64,000 bases of DNA from Anaerolinea thermophila. GTDB lineage: Bacteria > Chloroflexota > Anaerolineae > Anaerolineales > Anaerolineaceae. Below the pieces are notes generated by a model, which was given only the letters and a program-made list of their open reading frames with translations, searched no databases and was not told the DNA's origin. Where the stretch lies: NCBI RefSeq assembly GCF_020723905.1, contig NZ_DYHZ01000004.1, positions 1 through 64,000 of the forward strand, given 5' to 3'. This document shows, piece after piece, positions 16,746-25,355 of this stretch. Each line of letters begins with the position of its first letter. Position 1 is the stretch's first letter. A program made the position numbers and the translations under genes.

Positions 16746-16773
16746 TTGACTTCTCCAGAATTCTTCTTATAAT
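16746..16773 (+). promoter_or_regulatory. Promoter of the T-box-trpB2 transcript
   Basis: The -35 TTGACT (16746-16751) and perfect -10 TATAAT (16768-16773) have a 16-bp spacer. The start site near 16780 lies just before the T-box stem I. Confidence 0.8.
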
Positions 16774-16789
16774 CATTCAAAACTGCATA

Positions 16790-17107
16790 ACGCAAAGACG
16801 TTGAAGAGGACGAGTAAGCGTCGCCCCGTCGGTACAGAGAGCAGGGAAAAGGTGAAAGCCTGCCCGAACCGCGGCGCCGAATGGACCTCGGAGTTGCAGG
16901 GCGAAAGGACTGCCGAGTAGCCTGCGCCGGAGTTGCCACCGTTATCCGGGCAAAGGGTATCGCCTTCGGGCTGTACCCGCAATGAGTGAGGCTGGCTTTC
17001 TTTCCCTGTTGTGCATCACGACAGGGATTTTTGATTAAAGCCCCGCCTAATCTGGGTGGCACCACGGACCTGCGTTCGTCCCGGAAGGAACGGACGCAGG
17101 TCTTTCG
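16790..17107 (+). promoter_or_regulatory. T-box riboswitch with UGG (tryptophan) specifier
   Basis: The 318-nt leader shows the T-box order. Stem I base is ACGTTGAAGAGGACGAGTA and the specifier-loop context is GAA-TGG-A with TGG at 16882-16884. Stem II/III follows, then the T-box bulge GGGTGGCACCACGG (17054-17067) and a terminator stem with arms about 17068-17082 and 17087-17101 before a T-run. UGG is the tryptophan codon, so uncharged tRNA-Trp should pair and antiterminate. The downstream gene is a tryptophan synthase beta chain, which fits. Confidence 0.93.
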
Positions 17108-17147
17108 TTAAGTCAAAGGTGGAAATTCTTTATTCAGGAGGAGTACC

Positions 17148-18521
17148 ATGTCCAACCAAACCCGTTTTTTGCTGAGCGAGAACGACATTCCCCGCTTTTA
17201 CTACAATGTCCTCGCCGACAGTCCCATTCCCCCCGCGCCGGTGCTGAATCCCATCACCCGCGAACCGGTCACCCCGGACTTCCTTGCCGCCATTTTTCCC
17301 ATGGAGATCATCCTGCAGGAAGTCTCTCAGGAACGCTATATTGAGATTCCCGAACCGGTGCGCGAAGCCTACAAACTCTACCGCCCCACCCCGTTGATTC
17401 GCGCCCTGCGCCTGGAAAAGGCGCTGGATACCCCCGCCCATATCTACTACAAGTACGAAGGCGTCTCGCCATCGGGCAGTCACAAGTCCAACACCGCGCT
17501 GGCGCAAGCCTTCTACAACAAAATCTCCGGCACCCGTGCCATCACCACCGAGACCGGCGCCGGTCAATGGGGGTCGGCGCTCTCCATGGCGTGCCGCTTC
17601 TTCGGCATGGATCTGGAAGTGTACATGGTGAAGGTCTCCTACGAGCAGAAGCCCTACCGCCGCTTCCTCATGGAAACCTACGGCGCGCAGGTCTTTGCCA
17701 GCCCCACCACCCGCACCCAGGCGGGACGCTCCATTCTGGAGAAGGATCCCAACAGCCCCGGATCGCTGGGCATCGCCATCTCCGAAGCGGTAGAAGTTGC
17801 CGCCACCTCTGGCGGTGAAAAGAAGTACGCCCTCGGCTCGGTGTTGAACCATGTCCTCCTGCATCAGAGCGTTATTGGCGAGGAAGCCCTCAAGCAGATG
17901 GACATGGCGGGCGAGTACCCCGACATGGTGATCGGCTGTGTGGGCGGCGGCTCCAACTTTGCCGGCATTGCCTACCCCTTCCTGCGCTACAACCTCACCG
18001 AGGGCAAGAAAACCCGCCTGATTGCGGTGGAACCCAAAGCGGCGCCTTCTCTTACCCGCGGCATTTACTCGTTCGACTACGGCGATACCGCCCGGATGGC
18101 GCCGATTGTGAAGATGCACACCCTCGGGCACGATTTCATCCCGCCCGCCATCCACGCCGGTGGACTGCGCTACCATGGCATGGCGCCCAGCCTTTCGGCG
18201 TTCTACGACGCCGGGCTGATCGAAGCCGTAGCCGTCGGACAGCGCGCTGTCTTCGAGGCGGCGGTGCTCTTCACCCAGCAGGAAGGTATCCTGCCCGCCC
18301 CCGAGTCTGCGCATGCCATCCGCGTGGCAATGGACGAAGCCCTGAAATGCAGAGAAACCGGCGAGAAGAAGGTCATCCTCTTCAACCTCTCCGGTCACGG
18401 GCACTTCGACTTGAGCGCCTACAACAAATACCTCAGCGGGCAACTGGAAGATTACGAGTTCCCCGAAGAAGCCATCGCCACCATTGCCCAGCGGGTGCCG
18501 CAGGTCTCCATCCCTGCTTAA
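17148..18521 (+). CDS. trpB: Tryptophan synthase beta chain, TrpB2 type
   Basis: This PLP enzyme condenses indole (or a related substrate) with serine to tryptophan. At 457 residues it is longer than TrpB1 (about 400) and carries the N-terminal extension of the TrpB2/TrpB-like class. The Schiff-base lysine is K113 in SGSHKSN, and the PLP-phosphate loop is GCVGGGSNF. It stands alone with no trpA adjacent, as is usual for TrpB2, and may salvage indole. An AGGAGG Shine-Dalgarno lies 6 nt before the ATG. Expression is controlled by the tryptophan T-box immediately upstream. Confidence 0.93.
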   Translation: MSNQTRFLLSENDIPRFYYNVLADSPIPPAPVLNPITREPVTPDFLAAIFPMEIILQEVSQERYIEIPEPVREAYKLYRPTPLIRALRLEKALDTPAHIYYKYEGVSPSGSHKSNTALAQAFYNKISGTRAITTETGAGQWGSALSMACRFFGMDLEVYMVKVSYEQKPYRRFLMETYGAQVFASPTTRTQAGRSILEKDPNSPGSLGIAISEAVEVAATSGGEKKYALGSVLNHVLLHQSVIGEEALKQMDMAGEYPDMVIGCVGGGSNFAGIAYPFLRYNLTEGKKTRLIAVEPKAAPSLTRGIYSFDYGDTARMAPIVKMHTLGHDFIPPAIHAGGLRYHGMAPSLSAFYDAGLIEAVAVGQRAVFEAAVLFTQQEGILPAPESAHAIRVAMDEALKCRETGEKKVILFNLSGHGHFDLSAYNKYLSGQLEDYEFPEEAIATIAQRVPQVSIPA

Positions 18522-18544
18522 GCCTGTGTTCCTCCCCCCATCGA

Positions 18545-18576
18545 AAAGCCCCCGAACATCTCCGTTCGGGGGCTTT
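18545..18576. terminator. Terminator between trpB2 and kbl (convergent)
   Basis: A perfect 13-bp stem AAAGCCCCCGAAC / GTTCGGGGGCTTT has a 6-nt loop and A/T-rich ends, so it can terminate from both sides. Confidence 0.85.
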
Positions 18577-18601
18577 GCTTGCGATGATGTTATGCGCCGA
18601 A

Positions 18602-19786
18602 TCAGGCAATCACGCCGAGACGTTTGCCCACCCGCGCAAAGGCTTCCAGACCTCTATCGAGGTCATCCTTGCTGTGCGCCGCCGAGAGCATTACGCGGAT
18701 GCGGGCTTTGCCGTGCGGCACGGTGGGGTAGCCAATTGCCATGGCAAACACGCCTTCCTCGAACAATGCACGGCTGAACTGCTGTGCCAGCGGCGCCTCT
18801 CCCAGCATGATGGGGGTGATGGGGGTGACGCTCACGCCGGTATCGAAGCCAAGTTTCTTCATCTCTGCCTTGAAGTAGCGGGCATTCTCCCACAGGCGAT
18901 CCACCAGTTCGGTGGACTCTTCCAGCACATCCACAGCGGCAATGCAGGCGGCAACATCGGCGGCGGGGGTTGCCGATGAGAACAGGAAGGGACGCCCGCG
19001 CTGTCTCAGCCATTCCACCACCAGCGGAGACCCGGCTGAGACGCCGCCCACCACGCCAAAGGCTTTGGAGAAGGTGCCAACTTCGATATCCACCTTGCCA
19101 TGCAGGTTGAAGTGATCCACGATGCCGCGTCCACCCCTGCCCAGCACACCCTCGCCGTGCGCATCGTCCACCATCAACATCACATTGTAGGCGCTGGTGA
19201 CGGCGTAAATCTTATCCAGCGGGGCAATATCGCCGTCCATGCTGAATACGCCGTCGGTAATGGCAATGGCGCGCCGATAGGTGCCCTCGTTCTCGCGGAT
19301 GCGGGCTTCCAGATCCACCGGATCACAGTGCGCATAGCGTACAATGCGCGCCCCGGAAAGGCGGCAACCGTCAATGATGCTGGCATGGTTGAGTTCGTCG
19401 GAGAAGATGACGTCTTCTTTACCCACCAGCGCCGAGATGGTGGCAAGGTTGGCGGTAAACCCCGATTGGAAGGTAATTGCCGCTTCCACACCCTTGAAGG
19501 CGGCGATGCGCCGTTCCAGTTCCAGATGCAGGTCCAGCGTCCCGGCGATACTGCGCACCGCCGCCGGACCCACCCCGTACTTCTCCAGCGCCTGACGGGC
19601 TTTTTCCACCAGCCGCGGATGGTTGGCAAAACCCAGATAGTTGTTGGAACAGAAATTGAGCACGCGCTTGCCGTCCACCACCAGCCATGCCCCCTGCGGG
19701 GTGGAGATGGTGCGAATGCGGTTGTACAGTCCGGATTCTTTCAAACGATCGAGTTCATCCTGAATCCACTGCAGACGTTCGCTCAT
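18602..19786 (-). CDS. kbl: Glycine C-acetyltransferase (2-amino-3-ketobutyrate CoA ligase)
   Basis: It cleaves 2-amino-3-ketobutyrate with CoA to glycine and acetyl-CoA in threonine breakdown. The 394-residue member of the alpha-oxoamine synthase family has the PLP lysine K241 in [12 protein letters not shown], the [11 protein letters not shown] motif and the N-terminal [11 protein letters not shown]. Related enzymes (BioF, KAS) are possible, but overall it looks closest to Kbl. No threonine dehydrogenase gene is adjacent. ATG 19786 has GAGGAG upstream; an in-frame GTG five codons earlier lies on that Shine-Dalgarno and is rejected. It follows the rhomboid gene closely. Confidence 0.88.
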   Translation of the reverse strand: MSERLQWIQDELDRLKESGLYNRIRTISTPQGAWLVVDGKRVLNFCSNNYLGFANHPRLVEKARQALEKYGVGPAAVRSIAGTLDLHLELERRIAAFKGVEAAITFQSGFTANLATISALVGKEDVIFSDELNHASIIDGCRLSGARIVRYAHCDPVDLEARIRENEGTYRRAIAITDGVFSMDGDIAPLDKIYAVTSAYNVMLMVDDAHGEGVLGRGGRGIVDHFNLHGKVDIEVGTFSKAFGVVGGVSAGSPLVVEWLRQRGRPFLFSSATPAADVAACIAAVDVLEESTELVDRLWENARYFKAEMKKLGFDTGVSVTPITPIMLGEAPLAQQFSRALFEEGVFAMAIGYPTVPHGKARIRVMLSAAHSKDDLDRGLEAFARVGKRLGVIA

Positions 19787-19804
19787 GATGGTACTCCTCA
19801 CGGG

Positions 19805-20581
19805 TTAGAAAAAGGTAAATACGACCAGAAACAGAAGCACCAGGGCTTCTGCCACTGCCACACCAACCGCGCGGCGAAAACTGCGCGTATCTTCCAGCGA
19901 GAGATGGGGGTACTCGCCGCGCAGGTTCAACAGCGGACCTGCCAGCGCGGCATACGCTCCTCCAGCAATCAGCCCGCCCAGATGCCCCCAGTTGTCAATG
20001 CCCGGCGACAAGCCCAGCACCAGATTGACCCCGATGATAAACATGGTGTTCCACAGCGCCGAAACCGCTTCCTTGCCGAACCACTTGCGGTTGTAGTACA
20101 GAAAAACCGCTTCCGCCGCCACCACACCAAAGAGAGCCGTAGAAGCCCCTGCAGAGTCCTCCGGCGAGAACAGGTAAGAAAACACCACCCCGCCCAGTCC
20201 ACCCAGGAAGTAAAGCAAAAGGAAGCGCCGCCGTCCGTAATGCCGCTCCAGCGAGACGCCAAAGGAATACAGCGCGTACATATTGAAGGCAATGTGCGGA
20301 AGCGAGACGTGCAGGAAGACCGGCGTAATCAGACGCCAGAACTGCCCCTGCTGAATCAGGAGGTTGCTTTTGGCACCCACTGCCAGCAAAAGATCGAAAC
20401 CAAAGAGGGGACGCGAGAGCATCTGTAACAGGTAGATGGCAATGGTAACCCCCAGGAGGATGTACGTCACCAGCGGTCTGGTGAGGGGGACACGCACCTG
20501 CACAGGTTCGATCCTGCCCAGTTCAGCGGACGCCCGCTCTTCAGCAGGTGGGCGTTCGGGCAAGTCGGAAGGCAAACTCAC
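19805..20581 (-). CDS. Rhomboid-family intramembrane serine protease
   Basis: The 258-residue protein has a cytosolic N-terminal stretch of about 35 residues, then six or seven TM helices. The catalytic Ser is S147 in GAST and the catalytic His is H200 in NWGHLGG; N100 in HIAFNMY matches the oxyanion Asn. All active-site elements are present, so it should cleave TM substrates within the membrane. I chose GTG 20581 because GGGAGG lies 7 nt upstream; the GTG two codons earlier is too close to it. The start overlaps the gmk stop. Confidence 0.9.
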   Translation of the reverse strand: MSLPSDLPERPPAEERASAELGRIEPVQVRVPLTRPLVTYILLGVTIAIYLLQMLSRPLFGFDLLLAVGAKSNLLIQQGQFWRLITPVFLHVSLPHIAFNMYALYSFGVSLERHYGRRRFLLLYFLGGLGGVVFSYLFSPEDSAGASTALFGVVAAEAVFLYYNRKWFGKEAVSALWNTMFIIGVNLVLGLSPGIDNWGHLGGLIAGGAYAALAGPLLNLRGEYPHLSLEDTRSFRRAVGVAVAEALVLLFLVVFTFF

Positions 20582-21228
20582 AGGCACACCTCCCGGTGAT
20601 CAATGCGGTGATGCTCGGCTTCGATGATGGCGGTAATGATGCGCACGGCTTCATCCAGACGGTCGTGTGCGTTGACCACCACGTAATCAAAGTGCGAAAA
20701 CTGTTTGAGTTCCTCGCGGGCGGTCTCCACGCGCAGTTTAAGGGCTTCTTCGGTTTCGGTTTTGCGGTTCTTCAGTCGCCACAGCCACTCATCTTTGTTG
20801 GCAGGAATGAGGAAAATCAACACCGCTTCGGGGCACAGACGGCGTACCGTCTCGGCGCCCTGCACATCCACCCGCAGGATAACATCCTTGCCGCTTGCCA
20901 TGGCATCGCGGATTTGCGAGCGGGGAATGCCCTTGTAATCGCCGTACACATTGGCGTATTCAATGAACTCATCGGCGGCAATTAATTCCTCGAAGCGTTC
21001 GCGGCTGACGAAGAAGTAATCCACCCCATCCACCTCGCCGGGGCGGATGGGGCGGCTGGTCATGGTCACCACAAAATGGAAGGGCAAGCCCTTCTCTTTC
21101 ATGGCTTTGATGACCGCATCCTTGCCCACACCGGAGGGTCCGGAAATGACAATTAACAACGGTTTGGGATGGTGCAGGTCAAAATCAAGCGGCAGTTGCT
21201 CCATGGGCTCCATCATCGGGGTTAACAA
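20578..21228 (-). CDS. gmk: Guanylate kinase
   Basis: It phosphorylates GMP to GDP with ATP. The 216-residue product has the P-loop SGPSGVGKD, GMP-binding TSRPIRPGEVDGVDYFF and the ANVYGDYKG segment. The start is uncertain: TTG 21228 has a weak GGA upstream, while ATG 21216 and 21213 have no Shine-Dalgarno. About 20 residues precede the P-loop domain, longer than usual. It is first in the gmk-rhomboid-kbl cluster and divergent from the FmdB-like gene. Confidence 0.95.
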   Translation of the reverse strand: MLTPMMEPMEQLPLDFDLHHPKPLLIVISGPSGVGKDAVIKAMKEKGLPFHFVVTMTSRPIRPGEVDGVDYFFVSRERFEELIAADEFIEYANVYGDYKGIPRSQIRDAMASGKDVILRVDVQGAETVRRLCPEAVLIFLIPANKDEWLWRLKNRKTETEEALKLRVETAREELKQFSHFDYVVVNAHDRLDEAVRIITAIIEAEHHRIDHREVCL

Positions 21229-21245
21229 AATTCCAAGATAAGATG

Positions 21246-21253
21246 ATTATAAT
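21246..21253. promoter_or_regulatory. Overlapping divergent -10 elements
   Basis: The palindrome ATTATAAT provides TATAAT on both strands, one facing gmk (minus) and one facing the FmdB-like gene (plus). No clear -35 was found on either side. Confidence 0.45.
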
Positions 21254-21286
21254 TGAAAAGCCACAAACTGAGCCGGAGGAATTAAG

Positions 21287-21706
21287 ATGCCCTATTACGA
21301 TTACCGCTGTCTGGATTGCAACCGCCGCTTCAGCCTGTTTTTCACCTATGCCGAATACGGCGTCAAGCCTGCGGTTTGCCCGCACTGCGGGAGCGAGCAT
21401 GTCCAGCGGAGAATCAATAAAGTGCGCATTGCCCGCTCAGAGGAAAGTCGTCTGGAAAGCCTTGCCGACCCGTCCAATCTGGAAGGACTGGATGAAGACC
21501 CCCGCGCCCTTGGGCGTATGATGCGCGAAATGAGCCGCGAAGTGGGCGAAGACATGGGTCCCGAACTGGACGAGGTGATTCACCGCCTTGAATCGGGACA
21601 AACTCCTGAGCAAATAGAGCAGGAAATGCCCGAACTGGCGGAGAGTCTCGGCGCAGGCGGGGAAGACGAAGGCGGTTTTGACGGCGATTTTGGGGGCGAA
21701 GAGTAA
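21287..21706 (+). CDS. FmdB-family zinc-ribbon protein
   Basis: The 139-residue protein starts with the FmdB/CxxC regulatory-protein signature MPYYDYRCLDC, with the second Cys pair at CPHC, forming a zinc ribbon in the first 45 residues. A helical middle and a very acidic, glycine-rich tail (GEDEGGFDGDFGGEE) follow. The family is widespread and of unknown role. CCGGAGGAA gives a strong Shine-Dalgarno. It is convergent with the Kelch gene 3 nt downstream. Confidence 0.85.
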   Translation: MPYYDYRCLDCNRRFSLFFTYAEYGVKPAVCPHCGSEHVQRRINKVRIARSEESRLESLADPSNLEGLDEDPRALGRMMREMSREVGEDMGPELDEVIHRLESGQTPEQIEQEMPELAESLGAGGEDEGGFDGDFGGEE

Positions 21707-21709
21707 ACC

Positions 21710-23074
21710 CTACGGACTATCCAGAATAAACGGAATGGCAACCGTGTACAGCGCCTGATAGGACAGGTGTTCGCGCTGAAGGGTTTGCCCATCCCTGCCG
21801 CCAAAGAAGTGCAGGTAGTTACCATGCGCCACCAGCGCACCCTGCGCGCCCAGCGGAACAGGCGCAGAATCGAGCATTTGCCAGAGTCCGTCGGCAGGGG
21901 TGAAGACCCAGCCAGGCATATTGCCCGCGCCGCCGGAAGAGATCCCGCCCAGCAGATAAATGGAATTGATCAACCCCGCCGCGCTCATCTCCGCACGGGG
22001 CGCCGGCATGGCAGGCAGGGCTTCCCACACTGTGCCGCCGCTGGCTTCACGGGCGGGGTAATACGCCCACACCTCATCCAGGGCTTGACTGCCGTCGCTC
22101 CCGCCAAAGAGCAGAATACGACCCTCCACCGCAATGGCGGCGGCAAAGGCGCGCGGCGAGGGTAGAGGGGTGCGTTCTTCCCAGCGGTCGCTTTCAGGGT
22201 CGTAGGCATACACTGCCGCCGACGGCGATGTGCCATCCCAGCCGCCAAACAGATACAGATTGCCCTCAAAGGCGGTCAGCGCGTACCCTGCCAGCGCCTG
22301 AGGAAGGGGGGAGCGCGTCTGCCAGGTATCTGTGAGAGGACTGTACACTTCCAGCACCGTTGTGGGACGCCGGGCAGAGGTCATCCCTCCGGGCAGGTAA
22401 ATCTGCTCGCCCAGCCGCGCCGCCCCAATCTGGGTGACGGCGGTAGGTTTGCCGCTCAGCGCCTGCCAGGACTGGCTGGCAGGGTCATACGCCAGCGTAT
22501 CGTTGCTGATGCCGGTGGCAGTCTCGCCGCCAAAGAGGTACAGGCGCTCGTTGAAGGCAATCGCCGCCATGCCGGCGCGTCCCTCGGGCAGGGCGGGCAG
22601 GGCAGTCCAGCGCGGCGGAACAATGGGGGTGCCCTGCATCCCCGCCGGTGTGGGGGTCAGGAGTGTCGGGCGGGAGGCATTCCAGATCAACGCCCCCACC
22701 GCCAGCAGAATCAGCAACAGCGCCACCGCCAGCGCCCACGGATGCACTCCCCGCCGGACAGGGACGGGAAGGGCTTCGCCTTCCGACACCGTGGAGACCG
22801 GAAGAGGGCTTTCTGGCACAACGCCTTCCCCCTCTGCCGGTGAAGCCTCGGGAAGAGAAAGCCCCGGCGGGGTGATGCCATTTCGGATGGCATACAGGGT
22901 GGCTTCGGTGCGCGAAACCACCCCAATTTTGGCAAAGATGTTGCGCAGATGCACTTTAACCGTGTTGGGACTGATAGACAATGCCTGAGCAATTTCTTTG
23001 TTGGATGCGCCGGTTGCCACCAGACGCAAAATTTCCACTTCGCGTTCGCTCAGGGGCTCGTTGGGCAACTCCAT
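21710..23074 (-). CDS. Membrane-anchored LuxR-type HTH regulator with outer Kelch propeller
   Basis: The 454-residue protein has a LuxR/GerE HTH at residues 8-65 (LSEREVEILRLVATG, SPNTVKVHLRNIFAKIG). A Pro/Ser-rich linker follows, then one TM helix at about 112-132 preceded by VRRG (cytosolic side), and a six-blade Kelch beta-propeller (about 155-445, repeated LYLFGG and W motifs). Topology places DNA binding inside and the propeller outside, like ToxR-type one-component sensors. The ligand is unknown. The ATG at 23074 has no Shine-Dalgarno and lies 7 nt after TATAAT, so the mRNA is probably leaderless. Confidence 0.88.
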   Translation of the reverse strand: MELPNEPLSEREVEILRLVATGASNKEIAQALSISPNTVKVHLRNIFAKIGVVSRTEATLYAIRNGITPPGLSLPEASPAEGEGVVPESPLPVSTVSEGEALPVPVRRGVHPWALAVALLLILLAVGALIWNASRPTLLTPTPAGMQGTPIVPPRWTALPALPEGRAGMAAIAFNERLYLFGGETATGISNDTLAYDPASQSWQALSGKPTAVTQIGAARLGEQIYLPGGMTSARRPTTVLEVYSPLTDTWQTRSPLPQALAGYALTAFEGNLYLFGGWDGTSPSAAVYAYDPESDRWEERTPLPSPRAFAAAIAVEGRILLFGGSDGSQALDEVWAYYPAREASGGTVWEALPAMPAPRAEMSAAGLINSIYLLGGISSGGAGNMPGWVFTPADGLWQMLDSAPVPLGAQGALVAHGNYLHFFGGRDGQTLQREHLSYQALYTVAIPFILDSP

Positions 23075-23081
23075 GCCGTTT

Positions 23082-23087
23082 ATTATA
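23082..23087 (-). promoter_or_regulatory. -10 element giving a leaderless LuxR-Kelch mRNA
   Basis: Minus strand TATAAT ends 7 nt before the ATG at 23074, placing the transcription start at or next to the start codon. No Shine-Dalgarno exists. Confidence 0.65.
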
Positions 23088-23166
23088 CCGTCAACTTGCC
23101 GGGGAGGTGTTCACCTCTGGCAGTCCCCCCCTTGCCAAGTTGGGTAATCCTGTCAGGAGAAAGCGC

Positions 23167-24639
23167 ATGATATTTGATATAATTTATCAGAAAACAGCCT
23201 TAGATAACATGGAAATCTTTCAATCTTTTTTCCAGCAAAACGAAACTTTTCTTGAATTTATTTATGGGTTGACTTTTTTCGTTCTGGGTGTCGCCATTTC
23301 CCTGCAATCTCGCTATTCTTCCCGCCTGGAACTTGCCCGCAGTCTGCGCTGGCTGGCGGCATTTGGCTTTTCCCACGGGTTGTATGTGTGGGGAAAATCG
23401 TTTATACCCATTCAAGCAACCTATCTGTACCCTTCTTTAGCCCATGGGGTACATTTTCTACACCTGTTGCTCCTTATCCTTTCCTATGTGTGCCTTTTTG
23501 AGTTCGGTATTGCCCTGCTCCGCCCCTTCCGCATAAGTAAAACGCTGAACTGGATCCTGGCAGGATGGCACACACTTTTCACCCTGTTGATGGTGAGTGT
23601 CTCTCTGTCTACCCCTTTCGATTTAAAAACCTTTCATGACCACATTGAGGCTCTGGCAGGCTACATGATTGCCTTTCCCAGCGGGTTATTCGCCGCATAT
23701 GGCTTGCGTGAACAAACCTATCGCCTGATTGCCCCACTGGAGGCTCCTTACGTGGTAAGCATGTTGCGTACTGCTGGAATATCTCTGGCGGTATTCGGCG
23801 TTCTGCGTGGTTTTGTTCCCCCACCCGTACAGTTCTTTCCCGGCAACTGGCTGAATCTTCTTACCTTTGAGAATACTTTAGGTATCCCCGTGCTGGTATT
23901 CCTGGTGCTGGCTGGCGGTGTGTTGCTGTTTTCGATGGTACGCGCGCTGGAGGTGTTCCACGTAGAAATGGAGCGCACTATTGAACACATGGAGCAACAA
24001 CAAATCTTGCTGGCAGAGCGCGAACGCATCGCCCGCGAACTGCACGACAACACCCTGCAAATGGCATATACCGCAGGACTTCTCATAGACTCCGCACGAA
24101 AACTGGCTGATCCCGACAGCGCCATCGCCCTGCGATTGGATCGGGCAGTACAGGCACTGAACGAAGTCATTGCCGAATTACGCCGCAATATGAACACGCT
24201 ACACTCTCCACTGACCGGGGAAGCCCCCCGGCAGGCCATCCGCCAGTTGACAGACGACCCCCGTTTCCGCACCCTGGTTGATATTCATCTGGAAGATGCC
24301 CTACCCGAAAACTGGACGCTTCCTCCCCGGCACTCTGGGCATTTGCTGGCTATTTTGCAAGAAGCACTTTCCAACGTGGTACGCCATTCAGGTGCCAGCC
24401 GCGTAACCCTGCATCTTCACCAGGACGAGAAAGGGAACACCCTGCTGATTCTGGAAGACGATGGTACAGGATTGCCCGCTCAGATCCGTGAAGGATATGG
24501 ATTACGCAACATGCGCGAGCGTGCCCGAATGATGGGGGGAACCCTCACTTTGAGCAACCGCTCTCCCGAAAAAGGCACCCGCCTGGCCCTGGTAATTCCA
24601 CCAGAAAGAACTTCTCCACCAGAATGGACTCGAGAATGA
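23167..24639 (+). CDS. NarL-type sensor histidine kinase
   Basis: The 490-residue kinase has about seven or eight TM helices in its first 260 residues and no large outer domain. A coiled stretch, a HisKA_3 phosphoacceptor region (ERERIARELHDNTLQ, H293) and a HATPase_c domain (N box EALSNVVRHS, G box DDGTGLP and GYGLRNMRERA) follow. It phosphorylates the response regulator encoded next, with which it overlaps by ATGA. ATG 23167 has AGGAG 7 nt upstream; the frame is open further upstream but that part is not conserved-looking. The signal is unknown, perhaps membrane-related. Confidence 0.9.
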   Translation: MIFDIIYQKTALDNMEIFQSFFQQNETFLEFIYGLTFFVLGVAISLQSRYSSRLELARSLRWLAAFGFSHGLYVWGKSFIPIQATYLYPSLAHGVHFLHLLLLILSYVCLFEFGIALLRPFRISKTLNWILAGWHTLFTLLMVSVSLSTPFDLKTFHDHIEALAGYMIAFPSGLFAAYGLREQTYRLIAPLEAPYVVSMLRTAGISLAVFGVLRGFVPPPVQFFPGNWLNLLTFENTLGIPVLVFLVLAGGVLLFSMVRALEVFHVEMERTIEHMEQQQILLAERERIARELHDNTLQMAYTAGLLIDSARKLADPDSAIALRLDRAVQALNEVIAELRRNMNTLHSPLTGEAPRQAIRQLTDDPRFRTLVDIHLEDALPENWTLPPRHSGHLLAILQEALSNVVRHSGASRVTLHLHQDEKGNTLLILEDDGTGLPAQIREGYGLRNMRERARMMGGTLTLSNRSPEKGTRLALVIPPERTSPPEWTRE

Positions 24640-25298
24640 ACCGCATTCGAATTGTCATTGTTGATGATCATGCATTGGTCCGCATAGGATTGACAACCCT
24701 CATCGGTGACCGCCCCGACATGGAAGTGGTAGGTGAAGCCAGCGACCTTTCCCAGGCTCTGCGCGTCATCCAGGAAACTCAGCCACATATCGTATTGATG
24801 GATATTCGTATGCCTGGTCAGAGCGGCATCGAAGCCACCCATCAAATCGTTCAGCGTTTTCCACATACCCGCGTCATCATCCTCACTTCTTTTATCGAAG
24901 ATGACCTGGTGATGCGCGCTATTCATGCAGGTGCGGCAGGTTACATACTCAAACAAGCCGATAACGACGTCCTGCTCAACGCCATTCAGACGGTAGCACG
25001 TGGCGAATCTCTGCTCGACCCCACTACCACAACGCGCCTGCTAAACTATGTACGGGAAATGGAACGCAAAGCGGAACAAAATGTTTTCAGCAGCCTTTCA
25101 GATCGCGAGTTAAGCGTTCTGGCAGAACTTTCAAAGGGCAAGACCAACGCCGAGATTGGCAAAACCCTGCACCTCAGTGAAAAAACCGTTCGTAACCACG
25201 TCAGTGTGATCCTGGAGAAACTGCACCTCTCCAACCGTGTCGAACTGGCGACCTACGCAGTAGAGCATCATATCTTCGACCTGATAAAAAAAGGATAA
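24636..25298 (+). CDS. NarL/FixJ-type response regulator
   Basis: The 220-residue protein has a receiver domain (acidic pair DD about residues 9-10, phospho-acceptor D56 in VLMDIRMPG, Lys in YILKQA) and a LuxR-type HTH (about 150-210, LSDRELSVLAELSKGKTNAEIG). It is the partner of the upstream kinase; ATG 24636 overlaps the kinase TGA, so translation is coupled. A hairpin terminator follows. Confidence 0.94.
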   Translation: MNRIRIVIVDDHALVRIGLTTLIGDRPDMEVVGEASDLSQALRVIQETQPHIVLMDIRMPGQSGIEATHQIVQRFPHTRVIILTSFIEDDLVMRAIHAGAAGYILKQADNDVLLNAIQTVARGESLLDPTTTTRLLNYVREMERKAEQNVFSSLSDRELSVLAELSKGKTNAEIGKTLHLSEKTVRNHVSVILEKLHLSNRVELATYAVEHHIFDLIKKG

Positions 25299-25303
25299 AA
25301 ATG

Positions 25304-25330
25304 GGCGGCTCGTTTCCCGAACGAGCCGCC
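25304..25330 (+). terminator. Terminator of the two-component operon
   Basis: A perfect 11-bp GC-rich stem (25304-25314 with 25320-25330) has a 5-nt loop and a T-rich tail. It also lies at the end of the convergent DoxX gene. Confidence 0.8.
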
Positions 25331-25355
25331 TGTTGTGTACCAGTAAGGAATATCG

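Noticed and set aside
20501-20530. A tRNA-like T-arm match (AGGTTCGATCCT)
   Set aside because: It is inside the rhomboid coding region and no cloverleaf can be drawn around it.
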